Assembly (NCBI GenBank): GCA_937959115.1
Contig: CALGAW010000005.1
Span: forward strand, 160,978-224,977
Length of the DNA stretch: 64,000 nucleotides
DNA from: an uncultured Saprospiraceae bacterium
GTDB taxonomy: Bacteria > Bacteroidota > Bacteroidia > Chitinophagales > Saprospiraceae
Direction: 5' to 3'
Shown piece after piece: positions 43,529 to 52,910 of this stretch. The notes beneath the pieces are model-generated. The model saw nothing but the letters and a program-made list of their open reading frames with translations, was not told the origin of the DNA and did no database searches. The first letter of the stretch is position 1. Each line of letters opens with the position of its first letter. The position numbers were made by a program, and so were the translations under genes.

Positions 43529-45700
43529 TTAAAGGTTTTCAAGAATGAAATTTGTCATTTTATTGTACAAGTGTAAGCGAGTCACGCCACCATAAATACC
43601 ATGATTCCGATTTGGATATAGGTACATATCAAACTGCTTGTTGGCATTGATCAAGGCATTCATCATCTCGTATGTGTTTTGAGCATGTACGTTGTCATCG
43701 CCAGTACCATGCACTAGGAGATATTCCCCTTTTAAGCGATCAGCAAAATTGATTGGGGAGTTGTCCTCGTAGCCGTTCGGGTTTTCCTTGGGTGTGCGCA
43801 TGTAGCGCTCGGTGTAGATCGAATCATACCACTTCCAATTCGTGACTGGAGCAACAGCGATTGCGGATTTAAACACATCATTCCCTTTCAATAAGCACAA
43901 GGAGGACAGATATCCGCCATAACTCCAGCCAAAAATACCGATACGTGAACCATCTACATAGTTCTGTTTGGAAAGCCATCTTGCTGCTTCTATCTGGTCA
44001 ATCGTTTCATATTTTCCTAGCTGCTGATAGGTTACTTTTCTGAATTCTTCGCCTCTCCCTCCAGTGCCTCTATTGTCGACCGATACAACGATATACCCTT
44101 GCTGTGCTAGGTGCTGGAACCAAAAATAATTGGGGCCGCTAAAGCTGTTTTTTGCTGTCTGGCTTCCTGGGCCGCCGTACACGTACATAAAGACTGGATA
44201 CTTAACACCAGGGGTGAAATCTGGAGGTCGGATCATCCAACCATTTAGCTTGATATCTTCGCTAGTTTTAAAGCTAAAATGTTCTGATGGGCTAATGTCA
44301 TAGTCCGTCATAAGTGCCTTCAGTGCATAGTTGTCTTCTATCATTCTTACTTCCTTGCCTTTTCTGTTGCATACCTTATAAGTGCTAGGCGTGTTAAGTG
44401 AATTGTGAGTGCTGATGAAGTAGTCAAACGTCTTGCTAAACTGTGCGCTGTTTGTTCCTTTTTCTGGTGTCAGGTTTGTTTTATTTTTTCCCTTTAGGTC
44501 AATCGAATATACCTGTCGATCCATCGGGGATTCTTCTGCAGATTGGTAGTAGATCAGGCCGTTTTTCTTATCCATACCATAGAACTTGGTTACATCATAC
44601 TTCCCATTTGTAACCTGTTTGATTAATTTTCCTTTCAAGTCATATAAATACACGTGGTTGTATCCATCTTTTTCACTCAACCATACAAAACCACTTCCAT
44701 CATCAAAGAAGGTCAAATCATCATGTATCTCAATGTAATACTCGTTTTTCTCGTTGAGGAGTATGTCTGTTTTGCCTGATTTAGCGTTTACTCGAACCAG
44801 ATCTAGTTCGTTTTGGTGACGATTCATATGAAAAGCAATTAGATTATCATCGTCTTGCCACTTGATTCTAGGGATGTACATGTCTGGTTTGTCCCCTAGA
44901 TCGACTTTGCTAATCTTACCTGAAGCAAGGTCAAAAATATGACAGGTCACAAGGGCATTATCTTCGCCAGCTTTTGGGTATTTAAAGGATGAATGTTCTG
45001 GGTATAGCTCATTGGAGTAGTTGGTCATCATCCACTCTTTTACACCAGATTCGTCAAAGCGCATAAAGGCGATTTTTGAGCCATCTGTCGACCATTCAAA
45101 CGCTCTGGACATGCTAAATTCTTCCTCGTACACCCAATCTGTAGCTCCGTTGATAATCGCATTTTGTTTTCCGTCTCTTGTTGCTTGTATTTCTTTTCCG
45201 GTATTCAAATCTTTGTAAAAGAGATTGTTTCCTCTCACAAATCCGATTTTGCCACCATCGGGTGAAAGTGTAGCGTAGCGTTGTTTGCCTTCTGTTGACA
45301 CTGGAGTCATTTTCTCAGAAGCGATATCCCAAACATAGAAATTGGCTCTACTAGAGTGTCTGAAAATCTTTTCTACTTCTGTTTGGAGGACGATTTTAGA
45401 CTCATCACGGTTGAATGCATAACTAACAAACTCTTTGTTGAATCCAGCGGCTGTGAGCATTGCCATTTCTAGAAGGTTTCCTACAGGTTCTCCTGTTGTA
45501 ATATCGTACTTTACAATGTTTCCTTCTACTAATCTGGAGTAATGTTTTCCATCATTCAGGAATTTAAACCCTGGAATTCGCTTTTGGAAGAATGCATAGT
45601 TTGCCCAGATGTCTTCTACGGTTATTTTCTGCTTTTGAGCAATAGAAAATTGTGGCATTAAAAGTATGCCAGCCAATAGAAGCGTTATAATTCGAGTCAT
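43529..45700 (-). CDS. S9 family peptidase, dipeptidyl peptidase IV-like
   Basis: A 723-residue exported serine peptidase from the ATG near 45700, which opens a signal peptide (TRIITLLLAGILLMPQFS). A TTG start at 45841 would bury the signal under 47 extra residues. The N-terminal two-thirds is a beta-propeller; the C-terminal alpha/beta hydrolase domain has the nucleophile in GWSYGGY (Ser near residue 592), Asp in GTGDDNVHAQ (about 669) and His in NRNHGIYGG (about 699). DPP IV-type enzymes remove Xaa-Pro or Xaa-Ala dipeptides in the periplasm and support peptide use. It is upstream of the GT2 gene. Confidence 0.93.
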   Translation of the reverse strand: MTRIITLLLAGILLMPQFSIAQKQKITVEDIWANYAFFQKRIPGFKFLNDGKHYSRLVEGNIVKYDITTGEPVGNLLEMAMLTAAGFNKEFVSYAFNRDESKIVLQTEVEKIFRHSSRANFYVWDIASEKMTPVSTEGKQRYATLSPDGGKIGFVRGNNLFYKDLNTGKEIQATRDGKQNAIINGATDWVYEEEFSMSRAFEWSTDGSKIAFMRFDESGVKEWMMTNYSNELYPEHSSFKYPKAGEDNALVTCHIFDLASGKISKVDLGDKPDMYIPRIKWQDDDNLIAFHMNRHQNELDLVRVNAKSGKTDILLNEKNEYYIEIHDDLTFFDDGSGFVWLSEKDGYNHVYLYDLKGKLIKQVTNGKYDVTKFYGMDKKNGLIYYQSAEESPMDRQVYSIDLKGKNKTNLTPEKGTNSAQFSKTFDYFISTHNSLNTPSTYKVCNRKGKEVRMIEDNYALKALMTDYDISPSEHFSFKTSEDIKLNGWMIRPPDFTPGVKYPVFMYVYGGPGSQTAKNSFSGPNYFWFQHLAQQGYIVVSVDNRGTGGRGEEFRKVTYQQLGKYETIDQIEAARWLSKQNYVDGSRIGIFGWSYGGYLSSLCLLKGNDVFKSAIAVAPVTNWKWYDSIYTERYMRTPKENPNGYEDNSPINFADRLKGEYLLVHGTGDDNVHAQNTYEMMNALINANKQFDMYLYPNRNHGIYGGVTRLHLYNKMTNFILENL

Positions 45701-45949
45701 TTTATAAAGATTTGATTTATGTTCCAAAGTTACTGATAATTTATAGAATCTGTATTTTTTGATTTGGAAAAGGAAACAAGTGATTGTATTGTTGAATGAC
45801 CCTTCATTATCTATTGGAACAGACGCAATGTTTAGGTTCAATTTATACTACTTTCAACCATTTTTTGTAGAACAAGGAACGCCTCAAGGCGTAAAGCAGT
45901 GAGGACGATCTGTACTAATATGTTGATTTGATTTTTTTTGCTAGTCTGG

Positions 45950-46468
45950 TTACATACGTCCAGAACCTCCTTCTTGATCATCAATTCCACGTGGTCCGTC
46001 CATTCCTCGTCTACCTTGTCGCCCATCTTGATGACCTCTCATTTTTCCAAGTAATAATTTCTTGAATTGACGTTCTACTCTAGGCAGTGTCGCCAGTTTC
46101 TTAGCTGGAATGACATCTTTCAATTTAATAAAGCAGTTTCTATGCGTGTCAAGCTCTCGTTGTTTGAGTTCAAAATGCTTTTCGATGGCCTGTTCTGCCT
46201 CTTTGTCAGATAGCTCGTCCACATTTTTAAGGTGAAGGGCACGCTTCTCTTTTTGGATGGCACGGAGTGCTTTTTCTCTTTCGTTATAGATCGGCCAGAA
46301 TCGAATGGACTCTTCTTCTGTAAGGTCTAATTTATCTGTGATGAAGGCAGTGCGCCATTCTTTTATTTTTTCTCTGTGCTCTTTTCCTTTCTCGCCAGTT
46401 GGCTGTGCAAAGCTTGTTGTTACTAGCCCAAGCATTATGAAAAGTATTAATAAATTTTTCATTTTCAT
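45950..46468 (-). CDS. Spy/CpxP-like periplasmic protein
   Basis: A 172-residue exported helical protein. A signal peptide (NLLILFIMLGLVTTSFAQ) is followed by long charged helices: WRTAFITDKLDLTEEESIRF resembles the LTxxQ-type repeat of Spy and CpxP, which bind unfolded proteins in the envelope. The C-terminus is a Gly/Arg/Asp-rich tail. It is the third gene of a minus-strand unit with an ECF sigma factor and its probable anti-sigma factor, so it may act as a sensor or chaperone output for that system. The spacing to the previous gene is 29 bases. Confidence 0.75.
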   Translation of the reverse strand: MKMKNLLILFIMLGLVTTSFAQPTGEKGKEHREKIKEWRTAFITDKLDLTEEESIRFWPIYNEREKALRAIQKEKRALHLKNVDELSDKEAEQAIEKHFELKQRELDTHRNCFIKLKDVIPAKKLATLPRVERQFKKLLLGKMRGHQDGRQGRRGMDGPRGIDDQEGGSGRM

Positions 46469-46497
46469 TTTATTTTAATTCTTAACAACGATTTTTA

Positions 46498-47013
46498 CTA
46501 AAGAAAATCATTCTCCTCCAACTCCTCTAATACTTCTTCCTCAATATATTGTTGTAATTCTGATGCATTCAAATCAATCATCGTATTGTAATCAACTTCA
46601 ACTGTTTCTTCCTCTGTCAATAATTCAAAGGCAAATTCATCGATGTTGTCTTGGACGTACATCTGAACATCCGCTGCAGAAATATTAGCTGCCAAGAGCT
46701 CTGAGTTACTCAAGTCATTTGTTGCACTGCTAAAGAAATAGCTGCCGATCAGTAACGTGCAGACGACAGTAGCGAGCGCCATTGCATAGCGAGGTTGCAG
46801 TAAACTAGCCAACCAATCTAGTAAGGACGGCTTGTTTTCTGATGTGGCTGATTGCTTTGTGCGCGTTGCTGGCTGCATCTGCGCCATTAGCTCATCAGGC
46901 AGTGTCTCGAAATAGTTAAAGGGAACGTCGTATCCTTCCTTGCTTTTGTCTAGCTTAGATAGAAACGGGGCGATTTCCTTCAATTCTTTATTTATGTCAA
47001 CGTTTTCTTTCAT
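46498..47013 (-). CDS. Probable membrane anti-sigma factor
   Basis: A 171-residue protein with a cytoplasmic N-terminal segment containing FNYFETLPDEL, common in Bacteroidota anti-sigma-like proteins. One membrane helix follows (about 95-115, YAMALATVVCTLLIGSYFF), then an acidic periplasmic part of about 55 residues. It lies 54 bases downstream of an ECF sigma gene and 29 bases upstream of the Spy-like gene. The order sigma / single-helix membrane protein / periplasmic Spy-like protein supports an anti-sigma role, although no zinc-binding ZAS motif is present. Confidence 0.7.
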   Translation of the reverse strand: MKENVDINKELKEIAPFLSKLDKSKEGYDVPFNYFETLPDELMAQMQPATRTKQSATSENKPSLLDWLASLLQPRYAMALATVVCTLLIGSYFFSSATNDLSNSELLAANISAADVQMYVQDNIDEFAFELLTEEETVEVDYNTMIDLNASELQQYIEEEVLEELEENDFL

Positions 47014-47067
47014 ACTCTTAGTTCTTAGACCTAAAACTAGGCCAATGGTTTAATTCAGACAAAATTT

Positions 47068-47634
47068 TTATTCCTTTTCGATTAAGATTGCCTCAATCTT
47101 TTTCACAGCATGATGATAAGAGGCCTTCAGACCACCAACTGATGTTTCTAAAATTTCAGAAATCTCTTTATAGGTAAATTCATCATAATACCGCATATTA
47201 AAGACCAATTTTTGCTTTTCTGGCAATTGTTCAATTGCTGCTTTTAATTTTAAAACAATTTCATCCCCATCAAAATATGGATCAGCGCTCAATGCAGCAG
47301 CAACTCCGTGATCAGGATCGTCAATATCTTCAGTTGTTCGTTTTTTGTTTTTATTGATCAAGGTAATCGCTTCGTTTGTTGCTATTCGGTACAACCAAGT
47401 ATAGAGTTTCGACGTTCCTTTGAAATTCTTTATATTCTTATATACCTTAACAAATACATTCTGAAGCACATCATTCGTATCTTCATGATTGTTGACTAGT
47501 CTTCTGATATGCCAATATAACCGTTCCTTATATTGCTCAATTAACAAGCGAAACCCCTCATTCACAGTCGCACTGTTTTTGAGCAAGTTTGTCAGCTGCT
47601 GATCATTCTCAGTATTTCTTGGTGTTTTGATCAT
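47068..47634 (-). CDS. ECF-type RNA polymerase sigma factor
   Basis: A 188-residue sigma-70 family factor with only regions 2 and 4. Region 2 is seen in LYWHIRRLVNNHEDTNDVLQ and FVKVYKNIKNFKGTSKLYTW ending LYRIATNEAI; region 4 in LPEKQKLVFNMRYYDEFTYK followed by EISEILETSVGGLKASYHHA. It starts a minus-strand operon with a probable membrane anti-sigma factor and a Spy/CpxP-like protein, suggesting control by an envelope signal. The gene diverges from a secreted protein gene at 47898. Target promoters cannot be predicted from this window alone. Confidence 0.95.
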   Translation of the reverse strand: MIKTPRNTENDQQLTNLLKNSATVNEGFRLLIEQYKERLYWHIRRLVNNHEDTNDVLQNVFVKVYKNIKNFKGTSKLYTWLYRIATNEAITLINKNKKRTTEDIDDPDHGVAAALSADPYFDGDEIVLKLKAAIEQLPEKQKLVFNMRYYDEFTYKEISEILETSVGGLKASYHHAVKKIEAILIEKE

Positions 47635-47897
47635 TACTATCTAAGACTATCTTTTCTGACAAAGGTTTAATTAAATTACTGCGATCTTGACAATAATAAT
47701 AAAAGGTGGGTCTTAAAATAATTTTTAATTGTACATTTGCATTGAAAAACTACAGACATTGATCCTCTTCAAACGTGAATTTACGCTTGCAAACCTTGAA
47801 TTTACATTCTATACAACGTATTCTTTATAAAAGAACGGTTGTTGTATAATAAGGAGATGGTTGAAAAATAATTTAATTTCTTAATAAAAACAATAAT

Positions 47898-48512
47898 ATG
47901 AAACAAGTATTAACAATGCTTTTAATTGGTGGATTGGTTTTTTCCTTTTCATTAACTGTTGAGGCTCAAAAACTTAAAGTTAGCAAAGGTTCTTTTTCTA
48001 AACTGAAAGGTCAAAAATCTGTGAAAATTATTTTCGAATATGACACAGAAGTTGGTAAGTTTAAGAATGAAGCAGACTATGTCAAGAAGAAAACAAAAGA
48101 ATATAACGAGAAAGAGGCTGGTAGAGGCGATAAATGGGCAAAAGCATGGGTAGCAGACAGAAAAGCACGTTTCGAACCAAAGTTCAAAGAATTATTCAAT
48201 GAACATATCGGTGAGCACTTTAAACTTACACAGAGTTCTGAAGAAACAGAGTACACCTTAATCTTTAAAACCACGTTCACTGAACCGGGTTTCAACATCG
48301 GCATCGCGAAGAAAGATGCATTGATCAACGGTGAATTAATCCTTGTGAAATCTGACAACCTTGACAAAAAACTTGCTACATTGACGATCGAAAAAAGCCC
48401 AGGAAGATCTTTCGCAGGCTTTGATTATGATACAGGCACGAGATTACAAGAATCTTACGCTAAAGCAGGTAAAGAATGTGCTAAGTACTTAGCAAAAAAA
48501 CAGCTTAAGTAG
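47898..48512 (+). CDS. Exported protein of unknown function
   Basis: A 204-residue protein with a signal peptide (QVLTMLLIGGLVFSFSLTVE then AQ) that I do not recognise. The mature part is Lys-rich with KSVKIIFEYDTEVGKFKNEA, an AWVADRKARFEPKFKELFNE helix and a C-terminal SYAKAGKECAKYLAKK. The general plan, with a signal, an alternating strand/helix body and no enzyme motif, is common among Bacteroidota envelope proteins. TACATTTG at 47732-47739 fits the -7 promoter box, 159 bases upstream, without a clear -33 box. A hairpin terminator follows. It diverges from the ECF sigma operon. Confidence 0.75.
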   Translation: MKQVLTMLLIGGLVFSFSLTVEAQKLKVSKGSFSKLKGQKSVKIIFEYDTEVGKFKNEADYVKKKTKEYNEKEAGRGDKWAKAWVADRKARFEPKFKELFNEHIGEHFKLTQSSEETEYTLIFKTTFTEPGFNIGIAKKDALINGELILVKSDNLDKKLATLTIEKSPGRSFAGFDYDTGTRLQESYAKAGKECAKYLAKKQLK

Positions 48513-48536
48513 CAAATTTGCTTAAGAAAAGAATTG

Positions 48537-48572
48537 AAGCAACGCTGGTCGTGGACTTGGGTTGCTTTTTTT
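48537..48572 (+). terminator. Terminator after the exported unknown protein
   Basis: AAGCAAC (48537-48543) pairs with GTTGCTT (48561-48567) and is followed by a T run. A second dyad, AGCAAATTTGCT at 48511-48522, overlaps the stop codon. The gap lies between convergent genes. Confidence 0.7.
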
Positions 48573-48633
48573 ATTGGAAGAAAACAAGTGGAATAGACTT
48601 CTTGTTGAACGCCTTCAGCTTGTGTTTAACTTT

Positions 48634-49656
48634 CTAAGCCCAGACTTTGCACCCTTCTGTGCAATTCGTGCAAATCTCTATTTGGTCGCGCCCCTTGAGT
48701 AAATCCCTTCTAAATGACTGATATTTCTCACCCCACCACAGTTCCTTGAATGGCATTTCACGCAAATCACCTAGGCGGAATTCCGCATCCTTGTCAAAGC
48801 AGCATGGCACTACCATTCCGTCCCACGTAATCACGCAAGAGTGCCAGAGTTTCCAGCAATGGTTCAACAATTCGTTTTTCACAATCCACTTACCAGGTTC
48901 TACTTCCTTATACCGAGCAAACTTGTCAATTGTCGGGATCAGGTCATTGCCCTTTTCATAGTCATATACTTGAGCGGTTTTGAGTTTGACCTCGTCCACC
49001 CCAATCTCTTCAGCTAGTTTGTAGATTTCAGGAATCTGATGCTCATTAGGCTTCACCACTAAAAACTGAAAAATGATATGTGGTGTCTTAGAATTCATCT
49101 TCTTTTTCCACTTCACTACATTTCGGGCACCCTGCAATACGTTTTTCAGTTTACCTGCCTTTCTGTAGTTCTCATATACTTCTTGCGTTGTACCGTCTAC
49201 AGAAATAATCATACGGTCTAGACCTGATTCAATCGTTTTGCGTGCATTCTCATCATTCAGAAAATGGCCATTGGTACTGGTAATCGTATAAATTCCTTTG
49301 TCATTCGCATACTTGACCATGTCCAAGAACTTAGGATTGATATACGGCTCTCCTTGGAAATAAAAGATCAGATACATCAATTCTTTGTACAGTTCGTCAA
49401 TTGTTTTCTTGAAAAAGTCTTCCTTCAGATTTCCCGTTTCTCGTGTAAAGGAGCGCAAGCCACTCGGGCATTCGGGGCACCGCAGATTACAAGCCGTCGT
49501 CGGCTCTATGGAAACGGTAAATGGTAAGCCCCATTGTACTGGTTTTCCTGTCCACTTTGTGAAGTAGAAGGAACTGATCACCTTGATCGCATTGATAATG
49601 CGCTGTGGGCGAAGTTTTTTTATAAAGTTGAGACTGTCTGTTATATAGAGCGACAT
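48634..49656 (-). CDS. Radical SAM protein with SPASM-like C-terminus
   Basis: A 340-residue radical SAM enzyme. The [4Fe-4S] motif is CNLRCPEC (Cys56, Cys60, Cys63), with FYFQGEPYINPKF and STNGHFL as SAM- and cluster-side motifs. The C-terminal region has HSCVITWDGMVVPCCFDKD and CTNCTEGC, an arrangement of Cys typical of SPASM/Twitch domains that hold extra clusters. Such proteins modify peptides or act in cofactor and cell-envelope pathways; no precursor peptide or partner gene is next to it. It is isolated on the minus strand, 222 bases from nadA. Confidence 0.9.
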   Translation of the reverse strand: MSLYITDSLNFIKKLRPQRIINAIKVISSFYFTKWTGKPVQWGLPFTVSIEPTTACNLRCPECPSGLRSFTRETGNLKEDFFKKTIDELYKELMYLIFYFQGEPYINPKFLDMVKYANDKGIYTITSTNGHFLNDENARKTIESGLDRMIISVDGTTQEVYENYRKAGKLKNVLQGARNVVKWKKKMNSKTPHIIFQFLVVKPNEHQIPEIYKLAEEIGVDEVKLKTAQVYDYEKGNDLIPTIDKFARYKEVEPGKWIVKNELLNHCWKLWHSCVITWDGMVVPCCFDKDAEFRLGDLREMPFKELWWGEKYQSFRRDLLKGRDQIEICTNCTEGCKVWA

Positions 49657-49878
49657 AGCAGCGCAAAGGTAAGTATTAATTGGTAATTTTCGTGATTGAA
49701 TTTTGTGCTGTCCGTTCCTAATGCGACACCTGCTGGGTTGGCTAGCTAAATGTTCCTAGTATTTTCTAACCTAGTTTGACAACTCTGTTGTCATTGCAAG
49801 ACATTATCGTCCATTTTATTAGAAAATTGAACGCTACAAATTCTTTACGGCGAACTTCATGGAGTCCGATTGCATAAC

Positions 49879-50883
49879 CTACAATCCTGCTTTCTTAGAA
49901 ATTTCCATCATTCGATCAATTGGCAACTTCGCACGTGCAATAATTGCTTCGTCTAGAATGATTTCAGGTAATTCGTACTTCATGCACAAATAGAGCTTTT
50001 CAAGCGTATTCAGGCGCATGTGTGGGCATTCATTGCAAGCACAAGTATTGTTTGGGGGGGCTGGAATAAACGTCTTATTCGGACTATATTTTTCCATTTG
50101 GTGTATAATACCAGCTTCCGTTCCTACAATAAAGGTGGTAGCATCTGACTCTTGAGTATATCTAAGCAAACCACTTGTAGATCCAATGTAGTCAGCGATA
50201 TCAAGTAGTTTTGCTTCACATTCTGGGTGAGCAATGAACTGAGATCCTGGATGACGCTCCATCAGCTTTACGATTTTTTCCATTGCGAAGATCTCGTGTA
50301 CCATGCAGGCACCGTTCCACAAGATCATATCTCTACCAGTTTTCTTGATTAAGTAAGCTCCTAGGTTTTTATCTGGAGCAAAAATGATTTCCTTGTCCTT
50401 TGGTACACTGTTTACTACGTGTTCTGCATTGGTAGATGTACAAACAATGTCAGTCAGTGTTTTCAGACCGGCTGTACAGTTGATGTAGGAGATCACCACA
50501 TGATCAGGATGTTTTTCCTTAAATTTCTTAAATAAATGTGGTGGGCAAGAATCAGCTAAAGAGCACCCAGCATTGAGATCTGGCAACAATACCTTCTTAC
50601 TAGGAGAAAGGATCTTAGCCGTTTCTGCCATGAAGTGTACACCCGCAAACACAATCATATCTGCTTCAGTAGACGCGGCTTTCTGTGATAAACCAAGGCT
50701 ATCACCAATATAATCTGCAATATCCTGGATCTCAGATTCCTGATAATAATGCGCGAGAAGAATTGCATTTTTTTCTTTCTTCAGTTTCTCGATCTCTTCA
50801 TACAAATCCAATGTTGGATCAATTTCAAGATCTAAATATCCCGCTTTCGTTAATTTCTCTTTTGCAATGGTCAGTTCCTGCAT
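49879..50883 (-). CDS. nadA: Quinolinate synthase NadA
   Basis: A 334-residue [4Fe-4S] enzyme that condenses iminoaspartate with dihydroxyacetone phosphate in de novo NAD synthesis. It shows [20 protein letters not shown] (40-59) and the three expected cluster Cys at 107 ([10 protein letters not shown]), 193 (NGACMVHE) and 286 (CNECPHM). Length is standard. No nadB or nadC gene is adjacent. Together with the NAMPT-like gene at 41194, the window shows both de novo and salvage NAD steps. A sequence resembling the operator core occurs near 50911 but does not keep its spacing. Confidence 0.97.
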   Translation of the reverse strand: MQELTIAKEKLTKAGYLDLEIDPTLDLYEEIEKLKKEKNAILLAHYYQESEIQDIADYIGDSLGLSQKAASTEADMIVFAGVHFMAETAKILSPSKKVLLPDLNAGCSLADSCPPHLFKKFKEKHPDHVVISYINCTAGLKTLTDIVCTSTNAEHVVNSVPKDKEIIFAPDKNLGAYLIKKTGRDMILWNGACMVHEIFAMEKIVKLMERHPGSQFIAHPECEAKLLDIADYIGSTSGLLRYTQESDATTFIVGTEAGIIHQMEKYSPNKTFIPAPPNNTCACNECPHMRLNTLEKLYLCMKYELPEIILDEAIIARAKLPIDRMMEISKKAGL

Positions 50884-50994
50884 AGTTAATTTTCGTTATT
50901 TACCAATATGACGTATAATTTAGAAAGTAGACACTCTATTTCCTCCATTCATTATCAATCAGTCACTTGCTGTCAACTTTCAATTATCAATTAA

Positions 50995-52521
50995 TTATAG
51001 TTCTTTTCTTAAACGGGCAACTGGTATATTAAGTTGCTCTCGATATTTTGCTACAGTTCTTCTGGCAATGTTATAACCGCTTTCTCTTAATTGATCTTTT
51101 AGTTTTTCGTCTGAAAGCGGCTTTCTTTTTGACTCTTTTTCTATCAATTCAGTCAATATTTTCTTTACTTCTAAGGTAGAAACCTCTTCGCCAGAACTTG
51201 TCTGCAGCGATTCCGAGAAAAAGCTCTTTAAGCGTTTGGTTCCAAACTCTGTTTGTACGTATTTGCTGTTTGCTACACGTGAAACGGTAGAAATATCCAA
51301 TCCAGTAATGTCTGCAATGTCCTTTAAGATCATTGGGCGCAATACTTTCTGATCACCTGTAAGGAAGAACTCATGCTGGTATTGAAGGATGGAGTACATT
51401 GTTTTGTACATCGTTTGCTGGCGTTGTCTTATCGCGTCGATAAACCATTTTGCTGCATCGATCTTCTGTTTGATAAACATGACCGCTTCTCGTTGCTTTT
51501 TGTCCTTTTTCTTCTTGGTGATTGTTCCATAAGATTTCAGCATATCTCTGTAGTGATCACTGATTCTTAGGTCAGGCGCATTTCTTGAATTTAAGGTCAA
51601 TTCAAGTGCTCCCCTGTCGTTTTTAATGATAAAATCAGGAACAATATAGTGTTGAATACGATCTGCTCCACCATATCCACTTGCTGGTTTAGGGTTGAGC
51701 TTAAGAATCTCTTCAATAGCATGCTTCAATTCTATTTCTTGAAGACTCATTTGCCGTTGCAACTTATCATAATGTTTCTTAGAAAACTCATCAAAATGAC
51801 TCGTAATCAACGTAAATGCGTTCGTGACATTCACCTTATCCTGGTCATTCAATTCTTCTCTGTCGAGTTTTCGCTTCAATTGAATCTTAAGGCATTCCTG
51901 CAAATCTCTTGATCCGATCCCTGCTGGGTCGAACTCTTGAACTACTTCCAACATTTGTAATACCTCTTCTTCCGTTGTGGTTATGTTTTGTGAGAAGGCC
52001 AAGTCATCTACTAGAGCAATGGTTTCTCTTCTCAGGTAGCCATCATCGTCTATACTACCAATGATTTGGAGGGCGACTTTACTCTGATGTTCATTCAAAT
52101 TGGCCAATCCCAACTGTGTTTCAAGGTGTTCGTGAAACGTGTCTTGCACAGCAATCGGTATTGTTTTATCATCTTCATCAGACGAGTAGTTGTCTGATTT
52201 CAGTTTATAGCTAGCCGTATCATCTTCTAGATAATCAGATAGGTAGTCCGTCATTTCTGCTTCATCGTCTCGAGCGATTTCCTCTGATTCTGGTTCCGTC
52301 TCTTTCTCTGGTTCTTTTTCTTCTTTGGCATCAGCATACAACTGTTCATCTTGCGATTCTTCATCTGTTTCCTGACCTTCTTCTAGGGCAGGATTGCCTT
52401 CCATTTCCTCTTTTATGCGATTCTCCAATGCAGCCGTTGGGACTTGCAACAATTTCATTAATTGAATTTGTTGTGGAGAAAGCTTCTGGACTTGTCTTTG
52501 AGATAAATTTTGTTTTATCAT
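50995..52521 (-). CDS. rpoN: RNA polymerase sigma-54 factor RpoN
   Basis: A 508-residue sigma-54 factor. The N-terminal Gln/Leu-rich region I (QKLSPQQIQLMKLLQVPTAA) is followed by a long acidic region II (about 45-105), the core-binding domain, a helix-turn-helix region with DITGLDISTVSRVANSKYVQ, and the RpoN box ARRTVAKYRE near the C-terminus, which reads the -24 element. Promoters of this sigma need an AAA+ activator, none of which is in the window. One candidate target site is at 20807. It lies upstream of nadA on the same strand after a 111-base gap. Confidence 0.97.
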   Translation of the reverse strand: MIKQNLSQRQVQKLSPQQIQLMKLLQVPTAALENRIKEEMEGNPALEEGQETDEESQDEQLYADAKEEKEPEKETEPESEEIARDDEAEMTDYLSDYLEDDTASYKLKSDNYSSDEDDKTIPIAVQDTFHEHLETQLGLANLNEHQSKVALQIIGSIDDDGYLRRETIALVDDLAFSQNITTTEEEVLQMLEVVQEFDPAGIGSRDLQECLKIQLKRKLDREELNDQDKVNVTNAFTLITSHFDEFSKKHYDKLQRQMSLQEIELKHAIEEILKLNPKPASGYGGADRIQHYIVPDFIIKNDRGALELTLNSRNAPDLRISDHYRDMLKSYGTITKKKKDKKQREAVMFIKQKIDAAKWFIDAIRQRQQTMYKTMYSILQYQHEFFLTGDQKVLRPMILKDIADITGLDISTVSRVANSKYVQTEFGTKRLKSFFSESLQTSSGEEVSTLEVKKILTELIEKESKRKPLSDEKLKDQLRESGYNIARRTVAKYREQLNIPVARLRKEL

Positions 52522-52910
52522 ACTTCCTAGGTTTCTATTTCAAGTTTTACGTCGCTAACAAAATAATCTTCTTTCGATCCTAAATATATGGGAATTAATA
52601 ATTAAGTGCTACTAAATTGGCGACTTTTTATCAAAAATCGAACCAAAAACTTTGCCATCTTATGTAATGTGCTGATAACGTTGTCTTTGCGAAGGGTTTT
52701 AGTAGGAAATTTCAAAAAAACATTTTTCTTGTCAAATCAAAATACTTCACATCATCTAATTTCTCCCTTTTTTCGTAAAATAAAACTATACCAAAGTTCA
52801 TTGCTTAAACAAGAAATTCATACCATTAAAAATTAATTTGCGTTATTTTTACAATAATTGGAACTTTTTTATTCAAAAATGCATTAATCAGTACAAATAA
52901 CAAATTCAAA
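52522..52910. other. Divergent non-coding region between rpoN and kptA
   Basis: An AT-rich 389-base gap. No ORF of note, hairpin or tRNA was seen. It should contain the promoters of both genes, but no TAnnTTTG box with a paired upstream element stands out. Confidence 0.5.

Noticed and set aside
45838..46026. 62-codon minus-strand ORF after the Spy-like gene
   Set aside because: Overlaps the end of the Spy-like gene in another frame and has no recognisable feature.
50890..50930. GTA-rich sequence upstream of nadA resembling the Nudix-regulator operators
   Set aside because: The GTA-TAATT-TAG arrangement is one base off the core and the outer arms do not match; short AT-rich motifs of this kind are expected by chance.
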